Program-made: the position numbers and the translations under genes
Shown here: positions 45,698 through 57,162 of the stretch, one piece after another
Position numbering within the stretch: the stretch's first letter is position 1
Layout: each line of letters starts with the position of its first letter
Assembly (NCBI RefSeq): GCF_002575655.3
Contig: NC_053039.3
Coordinates: forward strand, 238,554,622-238,618,621
Direction: 5' to 3'
Length of the DNA stretch: 64,000 nucleotides
Source: Aegilops tauschii subsp. strangulata
Lineage: Eukaryota; Streptophyta; Magnoliopsida; Poales; Poaceae
The notes under the pieces: generated by a model
What the model was told of the DNA's origin: nothing
Databases searched by the model: none
What the model saw: the letters and a program-made list of their open reading frames with translations, nothing else

Positions 45698-46541
45698 TCA
45701 ACGGATTTTTAGACGGTGCCCTATTAATGTGAATGCAGCTGTCTCTAATGCATAACCCCAAAATGATAGTGGTAATTCGGTAAGAGACATCATAGATTGC
45801 ACCATATCTAATAAAGTACGGCTATGACGTTCGGACACACCATTACGCTGTGGTGTTCCACGTGGCGTGAGTTGCGAAACTATTCCACATTGTTTCAAAT
45901 GAAGACCAAACTCGTAACTTCAAATATTCGTCTCCGCGATCAGATCGTAGAAACTTTATTTTCTTGTGATGATGATTTTCCACTTCACTCTGAAATTCTT
46001 TGAACTTTTCAAATGTTTCAGACTTACGTTTCATCAAGTAGATATACCCATATCTGCTTAAATCATCTATGAAGGTCAGAAAATAACGATACTCGCCGCG
46101 AGCCTCAACACTCATTGGACCGCATACATCAGTATGTATTATTTCCAACAAGTCAGTAGCTTGCTCCATTGTTCCGAAGAACGGTGTTCTAGTCATCTTG
46201 CCCATGAGGCATGGTTCGCAAGTATCATATGATTCATAATCAAGTGATTCCAAAAGCCCATCAGCATGGAGTTTCTTCATGCACTTTACATTAATATGAC
46301 CTAAACAGCAGTGCCACAAATATGTTGCACTATCATTATTAACTTTGCATCTTTTGGCTTCAATATTATGAATATGTGTATCACTACAATCGAGATTCAA
46401 TAACCCATTTATATTGAGTGTATGACCATAGAAGGTTTTATTCATGTAAACAGAATAACAATTATTCTTTGACTTAAATGAATAACTGTATTGCAATAAA
46501 CATGATCCAATATTATGCTCAACGCAAACACCAAATAACAT
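45698..46541 (-). pseudogene. Integrase of Copia element B
   Basis: The zinc-binding HHCC region is LWHCCLGHINVKCMKKLH...CEPCLMGKMTRTPF at about 46310-46190. The core follows: IHTDVCGPMSVEARG, YFLTFIDDLSRYGYIYL, KFLRSDRGDEYL, then after a frame break near 45870, TPRGTPQRNGVSERHSRTLL in 45898-45698 (the catalytic Glu is in SERHSRTLL). Both aspartates and the glutamate can be recognised, but a frameshift separates them. Confidence 0.83.
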
Positions 46542-46598
46542 TTATTTTAGGTTCAACACTAATCCCGAAGGTAAAGGGAGTGTGCGATGGTGATCTTA

Positions 46599-47578
46599 TC
46601 ACCCTTTGGAATCATTTCCAACACACATCGTCACCTCGTCCTCAACTAGTCTTTCTTCATTTTGTAACTCCTGTTTCGAGTTACAAATCATAGCAACTAA
46701 ATGAGCATCAAATACCCAGGGGCTACTATGAACACTAGTAAAGTACACATCAATAACATGTATATCATATATACTTTTGTTCACTTTGCCATCCTTCTTA
46801 TCCGCCAAGTATTTGGGGTAGTTCCGCTTCCAGTGACCATTTCCTTTGCAGTAGAAGCACTCAGTTTCAGGCTTGTATCTAGCTTTGGGCTTCTTCATGG
46901 GAGTGGCAACTTGCTTACCATTCTTATTGAAGTTCCCTTTATTTCCCTTGCCCTTTTACTTGAAACTAGTGGTCTTGTAAACCATCAACACTTGATGCTT
47001 TTCTTGATTTCTACCTTCGCCGATTTCAGCATCGTGAAGAGCTCGGGAATCGTTTTCGTCATCCCTTGCATATTATAGTTCATCACGAAGTTCCGGTAAC
47101 TTGGTGATAGTGACTAGAAAACTATGTCAATCACTATCTTATCTGGAAGATTAACTCCCACTTGATTCAAGCGATTGTAGTACTCAGACATTCTGAGCAC
47201 ATGCTCACTGGTTGAGCTATTCTCCTCTATCTTGTAGGCAAAATACTTGTCAAAGGTCTCGTACCTCTCGACTCGGGCATGAGTCTGAAATACCAATTTC
47301 AGCTCTTGGAACATCTTATATGCTCCTTGTCGTTCAAAACATTTTTGAAGTTCCAGTTCTAAGCCGTAAAGCATGGCGCACTAAACTATCAAGTAGTCAT
47401 CATACCGAGCTTGCCAAACATTCATAACGTCTGCATCTGCTCCTGTAATAGGTCCGTCACCTAGCGGTGCATCAATGACATAATTCTTCTGTGCAGCAAT
47501 GAGGATAATCCTCAGATCACGGATCCAGTCCGCATCATTGATACTATCATCTTTCAACTTATTTTTCTCTAGGAACAT
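46599..47578 (-). pseudogene. Gag (UBN2 type) and protease start of Copia element B
   Basis: Pieces 47578-47381 and 47374-47114 form the Copia capsid (FQTHARVERYETFDKYFAYK, SEHVLRMSEYYNRLNQVG). The zinc knuckle at about 46870-46820 reads CFYCKGNGHWKRNYP, where the last cysteine is changed to tyrosine. Next comes the protease start WVFDAHLVAMICNSKQ; the usual DTG active site is DAH, so it is inactive. The segment 47078-46900 is out of frame. Confidence 0.8.
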
Positions 47579-48844
47579 ATAAAAAATAAAACATGGGAGT
47601 TATACGCGAGCTATTGATCTACAACATAGATATGCAAAAACTATCAGGACTAAGTTCATGATAAATTTAAGTTCAATTAATCATATTACTTAGGAACTCC
47701 CACTTAGATAGACATCGCTCTAATCATCTAAGTGATCACGTGACCCATATCAACTAAACCATGTCCGATCATCACGTGAGATGTAGTAGTTTTCAATGGT
47801 GAACATCACTATGTTGATCATATCTACTATATGATTCATGCTCGACCTTTCGGTCTCAGTGTTTCGAGGCCATATCTGCATATGCTAGGCTCGTCAAGTT
47901 TAACCCGAGTATTCTGCGTGTGCAAAACTGGCTTGCACCCGTTGTATGTGAACGTAGAGCTTATCACACCCGATCATCACGTGGTGTCTCGGCACGACGA
48001 ACTGTCGCAACGGTGCATACTCAGGGAGAACACTTATACCTTGAAATTTAGTGAGGGATCATCTTATAATGCTACCGCCGTACTAAGCAAAATAAGAAGC
48101 ATAAAGGATAAACATCACATGCAATCAATATAAGTGATATGATATGGCCATCATCATCTTGTGCCTTTGATCTCCATCTCCGAAGTACCGTCATGATCAC
48201 AGTCTTCACCGGCTTGACACCTTGATCTCCATCGGAGCATCGTTGTCGTCTCGCCAACTATTGCTACTACGACTATCGCTACCGCTTAGTGATAAAGTGA
48301 AGCAATTACATGGTGATTGCATTTCATACAATAAAGCGACAACCATATGGCTCCTGCCAGCAGCCGATAACTGTTACAAAACATGATCATCTCATACAAC
48401 AATTTATATATCATCACGTCTTGACCATATCACATCATAGAAAGCCCTGCAAAAACAAGTTATACGTCCTCTACTTTGTTGTTGCAAGTTTTACGTGGCT
48501 GCTACAGGCTCCTAGCAAGAACCGTTCTTACCTACGCATCAAAACCACAACGATTTTTCGTCAAGTGTGTTGTTTTAACCTTCAACAAGGACCGGGCGTA
48601 GTCACACTCGATTCAACTAAAGCTGGAGAAACAGACACCCACTAGCCACCTGTGTGCGAAGCATGGCGGTAGAACCAGTCTCATGAACGCTGTCATGTAA
48701 TGTCGGTCTGGGCCGCTTCATCCAATCAATACCGCCGAATCAAAGTATGACATGCTGGTAAGCAGTATGACTATTATCGCCCACAACTCTTTGTGTTCTA
48801 ATCATGGATATAACATCTACGCATAGACCTGGCTCGGATGCCAC
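47579..48844 (-). other. 5' internal noncoding region and PBS of Copia element B
   Basis: This is the long untranslated leader expected between LTR and gag in Angela/BARE elements. On the minus strand next to the LTR is TGGCATCCGAGCCAGGTC (48843-48826), a slightly changed form of the initiator-tRNA primer binding site (TGGTATCAGAGC). No gene is supported here. Confidence 0.7.
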
Positions 48845-49522
48845 TGTTGGGGAATGTACTATTTCAAGAAAAATTCCTACGATCACGCAAGATCTATCTA
48901 GGTGAAGCATAGCAATGAGCGGGGAGAGTGTATCCACGTACCCTCGTAGACCGAAAGCAGAAGCGTTTAGTAACGCGGTTGATGTAGTCGAACGTCTTCG
49001 CGATCCAACCGATCAAGTACCGAACGCATGGCCCCTCCGCGATCTGCACACGTTCAGCTCGGTGACGTCCCTCGAACTCTAGATCCAGTTGAGGCCGAGG
49101 GAGAGTTTCGTCAGCACGACAGCGTGGTGATGGTGATGATGAAGTTACCGACGCAGGGCTTCGCCTAAGCACTACGACAGTATGACCGAGGTGAAAACTG
49201 TGGAGGGGGGCACCGCACACGGCTAAGAAATTAACTTGTGTGTCTATGGGGTGCCCCCCTCCCCTGTATATAAAGGAGTGGAGAAGGGGGAGGGCCGGCC
49301 ACAAGGGGCGCGCCCAAGGGGGGATTCCTACTCCTAGTAGGAGTAGGTTTTCCCCTTTCCTAGTCCAAGTAGGAGAAGAAGGAAGGAGGAAGAGGGGAGA
49401 AGGAAGGAGGGGGGCGCCGCCCCTTCCTAGTACAAATCGGACCAGCCCATGGGGGGGCGCGCGGCCACCCCGTGAGACCCTTCTCTCCTTTCCCGTATGG
49501 CCCATTAAGGGCCACTACTTCC
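48845..49522 (-). repeat. Angela-type LTR 3 (5' LTR of element B, truncated)
   Basis: It starts TGTTGGGGAATG on the plus strand and matches LTR 2 until CCACTACTTCC at 49522, then changes to Sabrina-like internal sequence. About 1 kb of the LTR is missing. Confidence 0.85.
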
Positions 49523-50156
49523 ATGGTGAAGTTTGAATACAGTAGATATAGTTCTAATATGAAATTGGAATAAGTTTGAAACAGTACTTAAAGGTAGTGA
49601 TTTGCTTTATTACACTAACGGATCTCACAAAGTTTTTGTTAAAGTTTTGTGTGGATGAAGTGTTTGAAGAACAAGGAGTTACCGATGTGAGAAGAATAAA
49701 GGGAGGCAAGAGTTCAACCTTGGGGATGCCCAAGGCACCCCAAGTAAATATTCCAAGGATACTCAAGCAACTAAGCTTGGGGATGCCCCGGTTGGCATCC
49801 CGTCTTTCTTCTTCAATAATTATCGGTATACCTCGGTTTTTGTTTTGTTCACATGATTTGTGTCCTTTGTGTTTTTCTTTTTCTTTAAGAACCTTGCTAG
49901 TATGAGATGTCCCTTCATTAATTTATAGAATACTTCATGTTCTTTACTTATATCTTTTAAGTATGATCTTATAGAATTGCTCTTTGTGCTTCACTTAAAT
50001 CATTTGAGTATGGTTTTATAGAATGCTTCGTGTGCTTCACTTATATATTTTGAGCTTGGATATTGGTTAGTCTATATTAATTAAATAATGCTCATGAACT
50101 TCACTTATATCTTTTGGAGTATGAATAATACTATCATCTAAAGCGGGTTTGGAAAA

Positions 50157-50386
50157 GTATCAACTTTAGGAATTAGTGATCCCACTATTCCGAATGAGAA
50201 GAATTTTGCTTATGTGGAGAGTAGAAAAAATTCTATTCTTGTAGATCATGAAAAGAATGCTTTATGTGATGGTTATATTGTTGAATTCATTCATGATGCT
50301 ACTGAAAATTATTATGAGGAGGAATATATGCTTGTAGGAGTAGCAATAATACCAAGTTTCCTCTCTATGTGCTTAAAGTTTTGAAG
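50157..50386 (+). pseudogene. ORF remnant in the Sabrina-like fragment
   Basis: An open plus-strand segment of about 76 codons reads GISDPTIPNEKNFAYVES, KNSILVDHEKNALCDGYI and ends with CLKF and a TGA. Asp/Glu-rich pieces of this kind occur in the linker between gag and protease of Sabrina-like elements. A protease-like piece (YKLCAHKIPRNRKWVKF) may follow in another frame, and the typical 'CTTGTTGGGAGACAACCCAAT' gene-end motif is at 50590-50610. Function of the remnant: none. Confidence 0.45.
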
Positions 50387-50610
50387 TTATACTTGTTTTG
50401 CCTTCCTATGCTAGTTGATTCTTGTTCCTATAAATTATGTGCTCACAAAATCCCTAGGAATAGGAAGTGGGTTAAATTTAAATATGCTAGTCATATTCTT
50501 CATGATGTTCTCTTTATGTTTCAATTCTTATCTTTTATGTTAGCATCATTGAAATCATCATGCCTAGCTAAAAGGCATTAAAGAAAAGCGCTTGTTGGGA
50601 GACAACCCAA

Positions 50611-52843
50611 TATTTACCCTTACTGTTTTTGTGTGTTTACATGATTAAGCTACTGTATTAATCATGTTTCATAGCTTTTTGTTTCAGTAAAGTGCCAAGT
50701 AAGACCTTTGGGAAGACTTGGGTGAGAGTTCATGTGATCTTGCTGTAAAAAACAGAAACTTTGCGCTCACGGGATTAGCTACCATTTTTTACAGAAGAGT
50801 GATTTTGTGTTGATTATTTTTTCAGAAGATTAATAGACAAATTCCTCACGTCCACCAATTTATTTCATAATTTTTGGAGTAGCATAAGTATGGTTGCTGT
50901 TCAGATCATTACAGACTGTTCTGTTTTTGACAGATTCTGTTTTCATTGCATAGTTTGCTTGTTTTCTAGTTTCTATGGCTTATATTTCTCAATATAAAAT
51001 GTAGAAATGATATGGTACAGTAGACATTGTGTGGGAACAATTATGAACCTTGTCTTTGACAGTACCAAAGTGAATGGTTTACTCTTTATCATACTAACCT
51101 ATCTCACGAAGTTTCGTTAAGTTTTGTGTGATTGAAGTTTTCAAGCTTTGGGTGAGATATCGATATGAGGAGAATAAGGAGTGGAAAGACCCTAAGCTTG
51201 GGGATGCCCAAGGCACCCCAAGGTAATATTCAAGTAAGACTCAAGCGCCTAAGCTGGGATGCCCCGGAAGGCATCCCCTCTTTCGTCTTCAAAACTATCG
51301 GTATACCTTACTCGGAGCTATACTTTTATTCATCACATGATATGAGTTTTGCTTGGAGCGTATTTTCAATTTTACTTGCTGTTTGAATAAAATCATTGGA
51401 TCTGAAATCTTGAATGAAAAAGAATCCTCCCATGGCTAGTTAATTATTTGACTACTCTGTGTTCTTCACTTATATCTTTTTGGAATAGTTTGTCATTTAC
51501 TCACGTGCTTCACATATATCCTGTGAGTAAATGGTTGAATGAATTGAATATCATAAATCTGAATTTATATATGTTTCATATGCTTATACCATGGGGAGTA
51601 ATGACTTCACACAGAATAAGAATAGGTAGTAAACTTATTGAAAGTTAGCTAACGCAGAATTGGTCACTTGAACAATTCATGAAAGAATATTGAAGGAAGA
51701 GAGATTTCACATATAAATATACTATCTTGGACATCTTTTGTAATTGTGAGCACTCATTAAAATATGACATGCTAAAAGGTTGATGTTGGACAAGGAAGAC
51801 AACTTAATGGGTTATGTTTTCCTATATCTGAAACGTTATATTGTCTTGGATCATCCAACATGTTGGGCTTGCCTTTCCCTCTCATGCTAGCCAAATTCTT
51901 TCCAGCAAGTAGAAATACTACTTGTGCTTCCAAACATCCCTTAAACCAGTTTTGCCATGAGAGTCCACCATACCTACCTAAGGATTGAGTAAGATCCTTC
52001 AAGTAAGTTGTCATCGGTGCATGCAATAAAAATTGCTCCTTTAATATGTATGATCTAGTAGTGCGAAGAAAATAAGCTTTATACGAACTTGTGATAGGGA
52101 AGAAATAAAAGCGACGGACTGCATAATAAAGGTCTTTATCACAAGGGGCAATATAAAGTGACGTTCTTTTGCATTAAGATTTTGTGCATCCAACCATAAA
52201 AGCGCATGACAACCTCTGCTTCCCTCTGCGAAGGGCCTATCTTTTACTTTTACCTTCTACCCTTATACAAGAGTCATGGTGATCATCACCTTTCCTTTTT
52301 ACACTTTTTCCTTTGGCAAGCACTTTGTGTTGGAGTGATCCGGATATATATATCCACTTGGATGTAGGTTTTCATGAGTTATTATTGTTGACATTACCCT
52401 TGAGGTAAAAGGTTGGGAGGCAAAACTATAAGCCCCTATCTCTCTATGTGTCCGATTAAAACTTTGAACCCATAAATATCACGTGAGTGTTAGCAATTGT
52501 GAAAGATTAAATGATAGTTGAGTATGTGCAGTTTGCTGAATCAAAGCTCTGACATAGACCCTTCCTGAAAATAAGATGAATTGCAATTGTTTGATGACTG
52601 AGAATATTGTTTGCTACTTTTCAAGAAAGTTTATGATCTATACTTTAACATGTGAATAGCTTGTTACTTGATCATGAAAAGTTTTATGAGATCAGCTATT
52701 GTTATGACATATAATGATGCTAGAAAAGGTGATTGAAATTATCATTGATCAAACTTGTGCACCTGCTAGCATTCACACTTCATAAATTATTTCTTTTATC
52801 ATTTACCTACTCGAGGACGTGCAGGAATTAAGCTTGGGGATGC
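50611..52843 (+). other. 3' noncoding internal region of the second Sabrina-like element
   Basis: No gene is supported; the minus-strand frame at 52026-51772 is in an AT-rich context and is not convincing. The palindromes at 51197-51222 and 51256-51276 repeat the purine-tract sequence. The region ends with the purine tract next to the LTR. Confidence 0.6.
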
Positions 52844-54400
52844 TGATACGTCTCCAACGTATCTATAATTTATGAAGTATTCATGCTATTATATTATCCA
52901 TCTTAGATGTTTTATATGCATTTATATGCTATTTTATATGATTTTTGGGACTAACCTATTAACCTAGAGCCCAGTGTCAGTTTCTGTTTTTTTCCTTGTT
53001 TTGAGTTTTACAGAAAAGGAATACCAAACGGAGTCCAATTGACGTGCCAATTTTTGTTGATTTTTTATGGACCAAAAGAAGCCCCTGGAGCAAAAGATTT
53101 GGGCCAGAAGAGTCCCGGGCTGTCCACGAGGGTGGGGGGGCGCCCACCCCCCTGGGCGTGGGCCCCTGCCTCGTGGACGACTCGGAGACCCCCCTGACGT
53201 GAAACCAACGCCAACAATTCCTATAAATACAGATGCCCCCAGAAAATAAACTAGATCGGAAGTTCCGCCGCCGCAAGCCTCTATAGCCACGAGAAATCAA
53301 TCTAGGCCCTCTTTGGCACCCTGCCGGAGGGGGCATCGTCACCGGAAGCCATGGAGGAGGATCCCGAAGGGGCCATCATCGTCATGAAGGCCAAGGACCA
53401 GATTGAGAACCTTTCCCCATCTAGGGGGGAGGCCATGGAGGAGGAAGCACAAGGGGGAGAACCTCTCCTCCTCTCTCTTGGTGGCGCCGGAGTGCCATCG
53501 GGAGGGGAATCATCACCGCGGTGATCGTCTTCATCAACATCACCACCATCATCACCATCCTCATCTCTTTTACGCGGTCCACTCTCCCGGACCCCGCTGT
53601 AATCCCTACTTGAACATGGTGCTTTATGCCACATATTATGATCCAATGATGTGTTGCCATCCTATGATGTTTTGAGTAGATATCCTTTGTCGTTGGGTTG
53701 ATTGATGATCTAGATTGGTACGAGTTGTATGTTTTATTTTGGTGCTGTCCTATGGTGCCCTCTGTGTCGCGCAAGCATGAGGGATTCCCGCTGTAGGGTG
53801 TTGCAATACGTTCATGATTCGCTTATAGTGGGTTGGTGAGTGATTGAAACACAAACCCGAGTAAGGGGGTTGTTGCGTATGGGAATAAAGAGGACTTGAT
53901 GCTTTAATGCTATGGTTGGGTTTTACCTTAATGATCTTTAGTAGTTGCGGATTCTTGCTAGAGTTCCAATCATAAGTGCATATGATCCAAGTAGAGAAAG
54001 TATGTTAGCTTATGCCTCTCCCTCATATGAAGTTGCACTGACAACTATCGGTCTTGTTAACAATTGCCTAGGACAATTCCGTACACCGATCCACCATCAT
54101 TCCACACTCGCTATTTATAATATTTAGTAATATATTCTAACTTCATGATAACAGCACCTACTTTTACATTTTAGCTCTCCGATATCATACAAATTTATCC
54201 TCTTCATACCCACAACATAGTTTTATTTCTCATTGCTAGTTGGAAGCAAACGTTCGGTGTACGTAGAGTCGTATCGGTGGCAGATAGGGCTTGAGAGAAT
54301 ATTGATCTTACCTTTAGCTCCTTGTGGGTTCGACACTCCATACTTATCACTTCCACCTTTGGAAATTGCTACGATGATTCCTTGCACTTGGGGATTATCA
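52844..54400 (+). repeat. 3' LTR of the second Sabrina-like element
   Basis: The LTR is 1557 bases, from TGATACGTCTCCAACGTATC to GGGGATTATCA, with the same TGAT...ATCA end form as the LTRs at 10681 and 17059. TATA box CTATAAATACAG near 53220. The sequence in the middle differs from the first family, so it is a related but distinct subfamily. Confidence 0.85.
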
Positions 54401-54608
54401 CGAGCGCAGAAGGCTGGTGGAGGAGTCCGTGGATGCTCTCAAGCAGCATCTTGATGACAAGAAAGAGCTCATCGCCGCTCTCCGCGAGACTAGTTCCTGC
54501 GGCTTGCAGCAACACATCAAGAAAGTAGAGATCAGCGAGCCAGATCGTTGTCTTCCTTCTTCTTTTGCCATTGTGTATTTCGGGCATTGCCGCATGTGGC
54601 TTTTTTAA
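54401..54608 (+). pseudogene. Coding-like fragment of unknown origin
   Basis: Directly after the LTR a plus-strand frame reads RRRLVEESVDALKQHLDDKK, then ELIAALRETSSCGLQQHIKK. It is hydrophilic and helical in pattern, with codon use unlike the AT-rich surroundings, and ends near 54608. It may be an exon of a host gene or of a transposon-carried gene cut by the Sabrina-like insertion. I do not recognise the family. Confidence 0.35.
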
Positions 54609-55053
54609 ATTATGTTCCTAAATATGTAATGCAATTATTATCCACTGTCATCGTCCTTATATTCATCATGCTTGCTATATGTCGCAGTCGATGCTATATA
54701 GGTCCGTCGGATCTTACATCAAGATCCGTGCAAAACTTTCTTTTCAGATTTTCATTTTTCTCTCTTAAATCTCAGTCCAATGAGACATATAGCCACACCT
54801 TAGAACAGGGGGTCGGGCGCCATTAATGGAGACGTTGGGAGGGAGGTGCGCGGCGGGTAGCGGTCGAAGCACCGGTACAGCGACGTGCTATTCAAATGGT
54901 TTTTAACCCCTTTTCGCGATGGCATTTGGAACCGTCGCCAAGTGAGTGTGGGCGATAGGGGGGTCCTTCCCACACGACTCAGAAACCATCGGGGATAGGC
55001 CCTCCTGGGACACCAAATGAGCTCGTGTGTGATTGGGCGAGGCATTGAGACCC
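54609..55053. other. Unassigned noncoding stretch
   Basis: No gene is supported. The style changes from AT-rich (54600-54800) to GC-rich near 54810, with pieces such as CCTTTTCGCGATGGC that resemble inner parts of CACTA-type transposons. No terminal motif was found. Confidence 0.3.
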
Positions 55054-55220
55054 AATCATTTCCGTAGGTATGTACATCCCACACAGTGAATCCCAGAAAA
55101 TCATTTCCGTAGGTATGTACATCCGACACTGTGAATCCCAGAAAATCATTTCCGTAGGTATGTACATCCCACACAGTGAATCCTAGAAAAACATTTCCGT
55201 AGGTATGTATATCACACACA
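55054..55220. repeat. 45-bp tandem repeat, about 3.7 copies
   Basis: The unit starts AATCATTTCCGTAGGTATGT and ends GAATCCCAGAA; three full copies (55054-55188) differ by a few bases and a fourth is partial. The length is a multiple of three, so on the minus strand the repeat is open as a 15-residue peptide repeat (HTYGNDFLGFT core) within a 169-codon frame. Such arrays are common in the subterminal parts of DNA transposons. Confidence 0.9.
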
Positions 55221-55600
55221 GTTCTTTGTGTGGAAACGTTTGTGCAAGGTGGCCTAACGCAAATAGTTCGCTGCCGGAAGCCGTGTGTGATTGTTAGTTG
55301 ATCGAACACGCCTACTTTCTACAAACCGTGCGGGTTGTTTGAGTTCATTGCCCACGGTGCTGTCTGAGTAGCCGTCTGCAATAGAAAACCCCAATAAGTA
55401 GGGTAATTAGCCTATTATTGATAATCCATGTACTAATCTAACTGATATTTCTTATAAAACACGCCAGATATTTCATATCCGTATAAAAACAACCAGGATT
55501 TAATAATAGAATTACATCAGATAGCTTCGGCACTCAGTTACGCCATTACACAACAGCACCATGTTTCACATGCAGCATCAAAAACCTTTGGAAAGTAGCA
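55221..55600. other. Unassigned stretch next to the 45-bp repeats
   Basis: No gene is recognised on either strand. On the minus strand it would be the 3' untranslated part of the B3-like fragment at 55601-55852. Confidence 0.3.
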
Positions 55601-55852
55601 TCATACACGGTAAATAGACAGATGAATCTCATCTGGGAAACTGCAAAAGCGGAAGGCAAATATTGAGCCTTCAGTGATGTTGAATGTCCTTGCAACTTTA
55701 GGCCAGTGGCTATGGATAATTGCCCGTCCAACCTTCGTCCTCTTCAGCAAGACTTCAATATTGTGCCATGGGTGTTGAATGAATACCTTCCTCGCCTCTT
55801 GACCATGCAGGTGGTTTGAGAGATAATCATCGGTGAACTGCTTTGAGAAGTA
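55601..55852 (-). pseudogene. B3-like domain exon
   Basis: An 83-codon minus-strand frame ends with TGA at 55601-55603. It contains ARKVFIQHPWHNIEVLLKRT, GRAIIHSHWPKVARTFNI and EGSIFAFRFCSFPDEIHL. The pattern (V-L-R, W-KVA--N--EG-I-AF-F) fits the C-terminal two thirds of a plant B3 DNA-binding domain. At its upstream end, TTTTCAG at 55853-55859 looks like a splice acceptor, so it is probably the last exon of a longer gene; the other exons were not found. Genes of this kind are frequent inside grass DNA transposons, so transposon origin is more likely than a normal host gene. Confidence 0.55.
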
Positions 55853-55860
55853 CTGAAAAC

Positions 55861-56691
55861 AAAGCTATGCATAAATCGCTGTTGTAAATTTTGAAATGGC
55901 ACAAGGGGTAAAAACAAGGTAAATGAGTCGGTACCATCCTATAGTTGACTGATGTCTTCTTCATTGTTCAAACAAAGATCTTGCTGTTATTCGTCGCAAG
56001 TTTCTTCATCCTAACAATCTTTTTGAGTTTCTTGACTTGACTGATATTCATGGACATCTCATTTCCCCATATGCAAAATGGGTCGAACAGTGGGTCTAAG
56101 CCTCTGACAGCAGGACCTACATGTGCAAGACCAAATTGTAAGAAACCTAAATATTAGAATGATTCCTGTAACTGCACATAATGTGCTATTAGCCAAAGGA
56201 CTCTGCTTGAACAAACCTCGATGGTAAACCGCAGTGTCTCCCATTGTTTCCCTGCAACACACATAAGGAAGATCTTGATCAGGTTAACTGAGAGTTGCCA
56301 TACTATCAGTAGAATATGTATTGAGTACAGCCAAAATCGATTGGTGTCACATGCATAACAATACAAAATTGTACCCACAGCAAATGAAAATCAAATTGCA
56401 GAACTGAACCAAATAGTTAAATGGACAGCAGACCAAATGAACCAAAATAGTTAACTGAGCACGACAGTTGACAAAACAAAGAATGCTTGAGAACAGTACT
56501 ACGAAATGTAGCAATTGTTGGACCAAAGTGTTAACTGAACATTACATTTCAGAGGACCAAACTTTTAACCGAACATCAGATTGCATATTAACATTACAGA
56601 GGACAAATCACTACAAGGCACTGGTGGTGGCCTCGAGAAAATAGCACGAACTGTATTTTAAAGTAGACAACCACATGGCGGTGTCGATGGT
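55861..56691. other. Noncoding stretch upstream of the B3-like exon
   Basis: No exon is clearly supported. The minus strand has AT-rich intron-like sequence. Near 56430-56600 the word GTTAACTGAACATTAC and close variants recur several times. The right edge is the LTR at 56692. Confidence 0.35.
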
Positions 56692-57162
56692 TGTTGGTGT
56701 CAAAACCGGCGGATCTCGGGTAGGGGGTCCCGAACTGTGCGTCTAGGATCGATGGTAACAGGAGACGGGGGACACGATGTTTACCCGGGTTCGGGCCCTC
56801 TTGATGGAGGTAATACCCTACTTCATGCTTGATTGATCTTGATGAATATGAGGATTACAAGAGTTGATCTACCACGAGATCATAATGGCTAAACCCTAGA
56901 AGTCTAGCATGTCTGATTGTGATTGCCTCTACGGACTAAACCCTCCGGTTTATATAGACACTGGAGGGGCCTACGGTTGTACAGAGTCGGTTTACAAAGG
57001 AAGGAATCTACATATCCAAATGCCAAGCTTGCCATCCACGCAAAGGAGAGTCCCATCCAGACATGGGAAGAAGTCTTCTGTCTTGTATCTTCATAGCCCA
57101 ATAGTCCGACCCATGTTACATAGTCCGGACGGCCGAGGACCCCCTAATCCAGGACTCCCTCA
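56692..57162 (-). repeat. 3' LTR of Gypsy element 4
   Basis: The LTR is 471 bases. On the plus strand it starts TGTTGGTGTCAAAACCGG and ends CAGGACTCCCTCA. The minus-strand TATA box is CTATATAAACCGG near 56946-56958. The purine tract lies directly right of it. Confidence 0.82.

Larger units (their letters stand above)
42066..49522 (-). mobile_element. BARE/Angela-type Copia element B, decayed, both LTRs truncated
   Basis: Minus-strand order: 5' LTR remnant (49522-48845), PBS, gag (47578-46599), integrase (46541-45698), reverse transcriptase and RNase H remnant (45258-44040), purine tract, 3' LTR (43777-42066). The order integrase before reverse transcriptase marks it as Copia. The two LTRs match each other better than LTR 1. 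The 5' LTR is cut after about 678 bases, where a Sabrina-like element begins. All genes carry stops and frameshifts. Confidence 0.87.
49523..54400 (+). mobile_element. Sabrina-like Gypsy element, 3' half only, with internal duplication
   Basis: The plus-strand internal 3' region leads to a purine tract (AAGCTTGGGGATGC, 52830-52843) and a full LTR (52844-54400). The 5' LTR and gag are missing; the left end is the break with the Angela LTR. Two stretches, around 49594-49830 and 51085-51310, are similar copies of the same region (ACTAACGGATCTCAC... / ACTAACCTATCTCAC... followed by the GGGGATGCC palindromes), so either an internal duplication or two joined elements are present. Confidence 0.8.

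Noticed and set aside
51772..52026. 84-codon minus-strand ORF in the Sabrina-like 3' region
   Set aside because: The sequence is part of the plus-strand noncoding internal region of this family; no domain and no start context.
55054..55220. CRISPR-like array
   Set aside because: The repeats are directly adjacent without spacers, and the context is plant repeat DNA.
56608..56622. CACTA terminal inverted repeat (CACTACAAGGCAC)
   Set aside because: No matching inverted copy with a 3-base duplication was found on the other side; the match is short.
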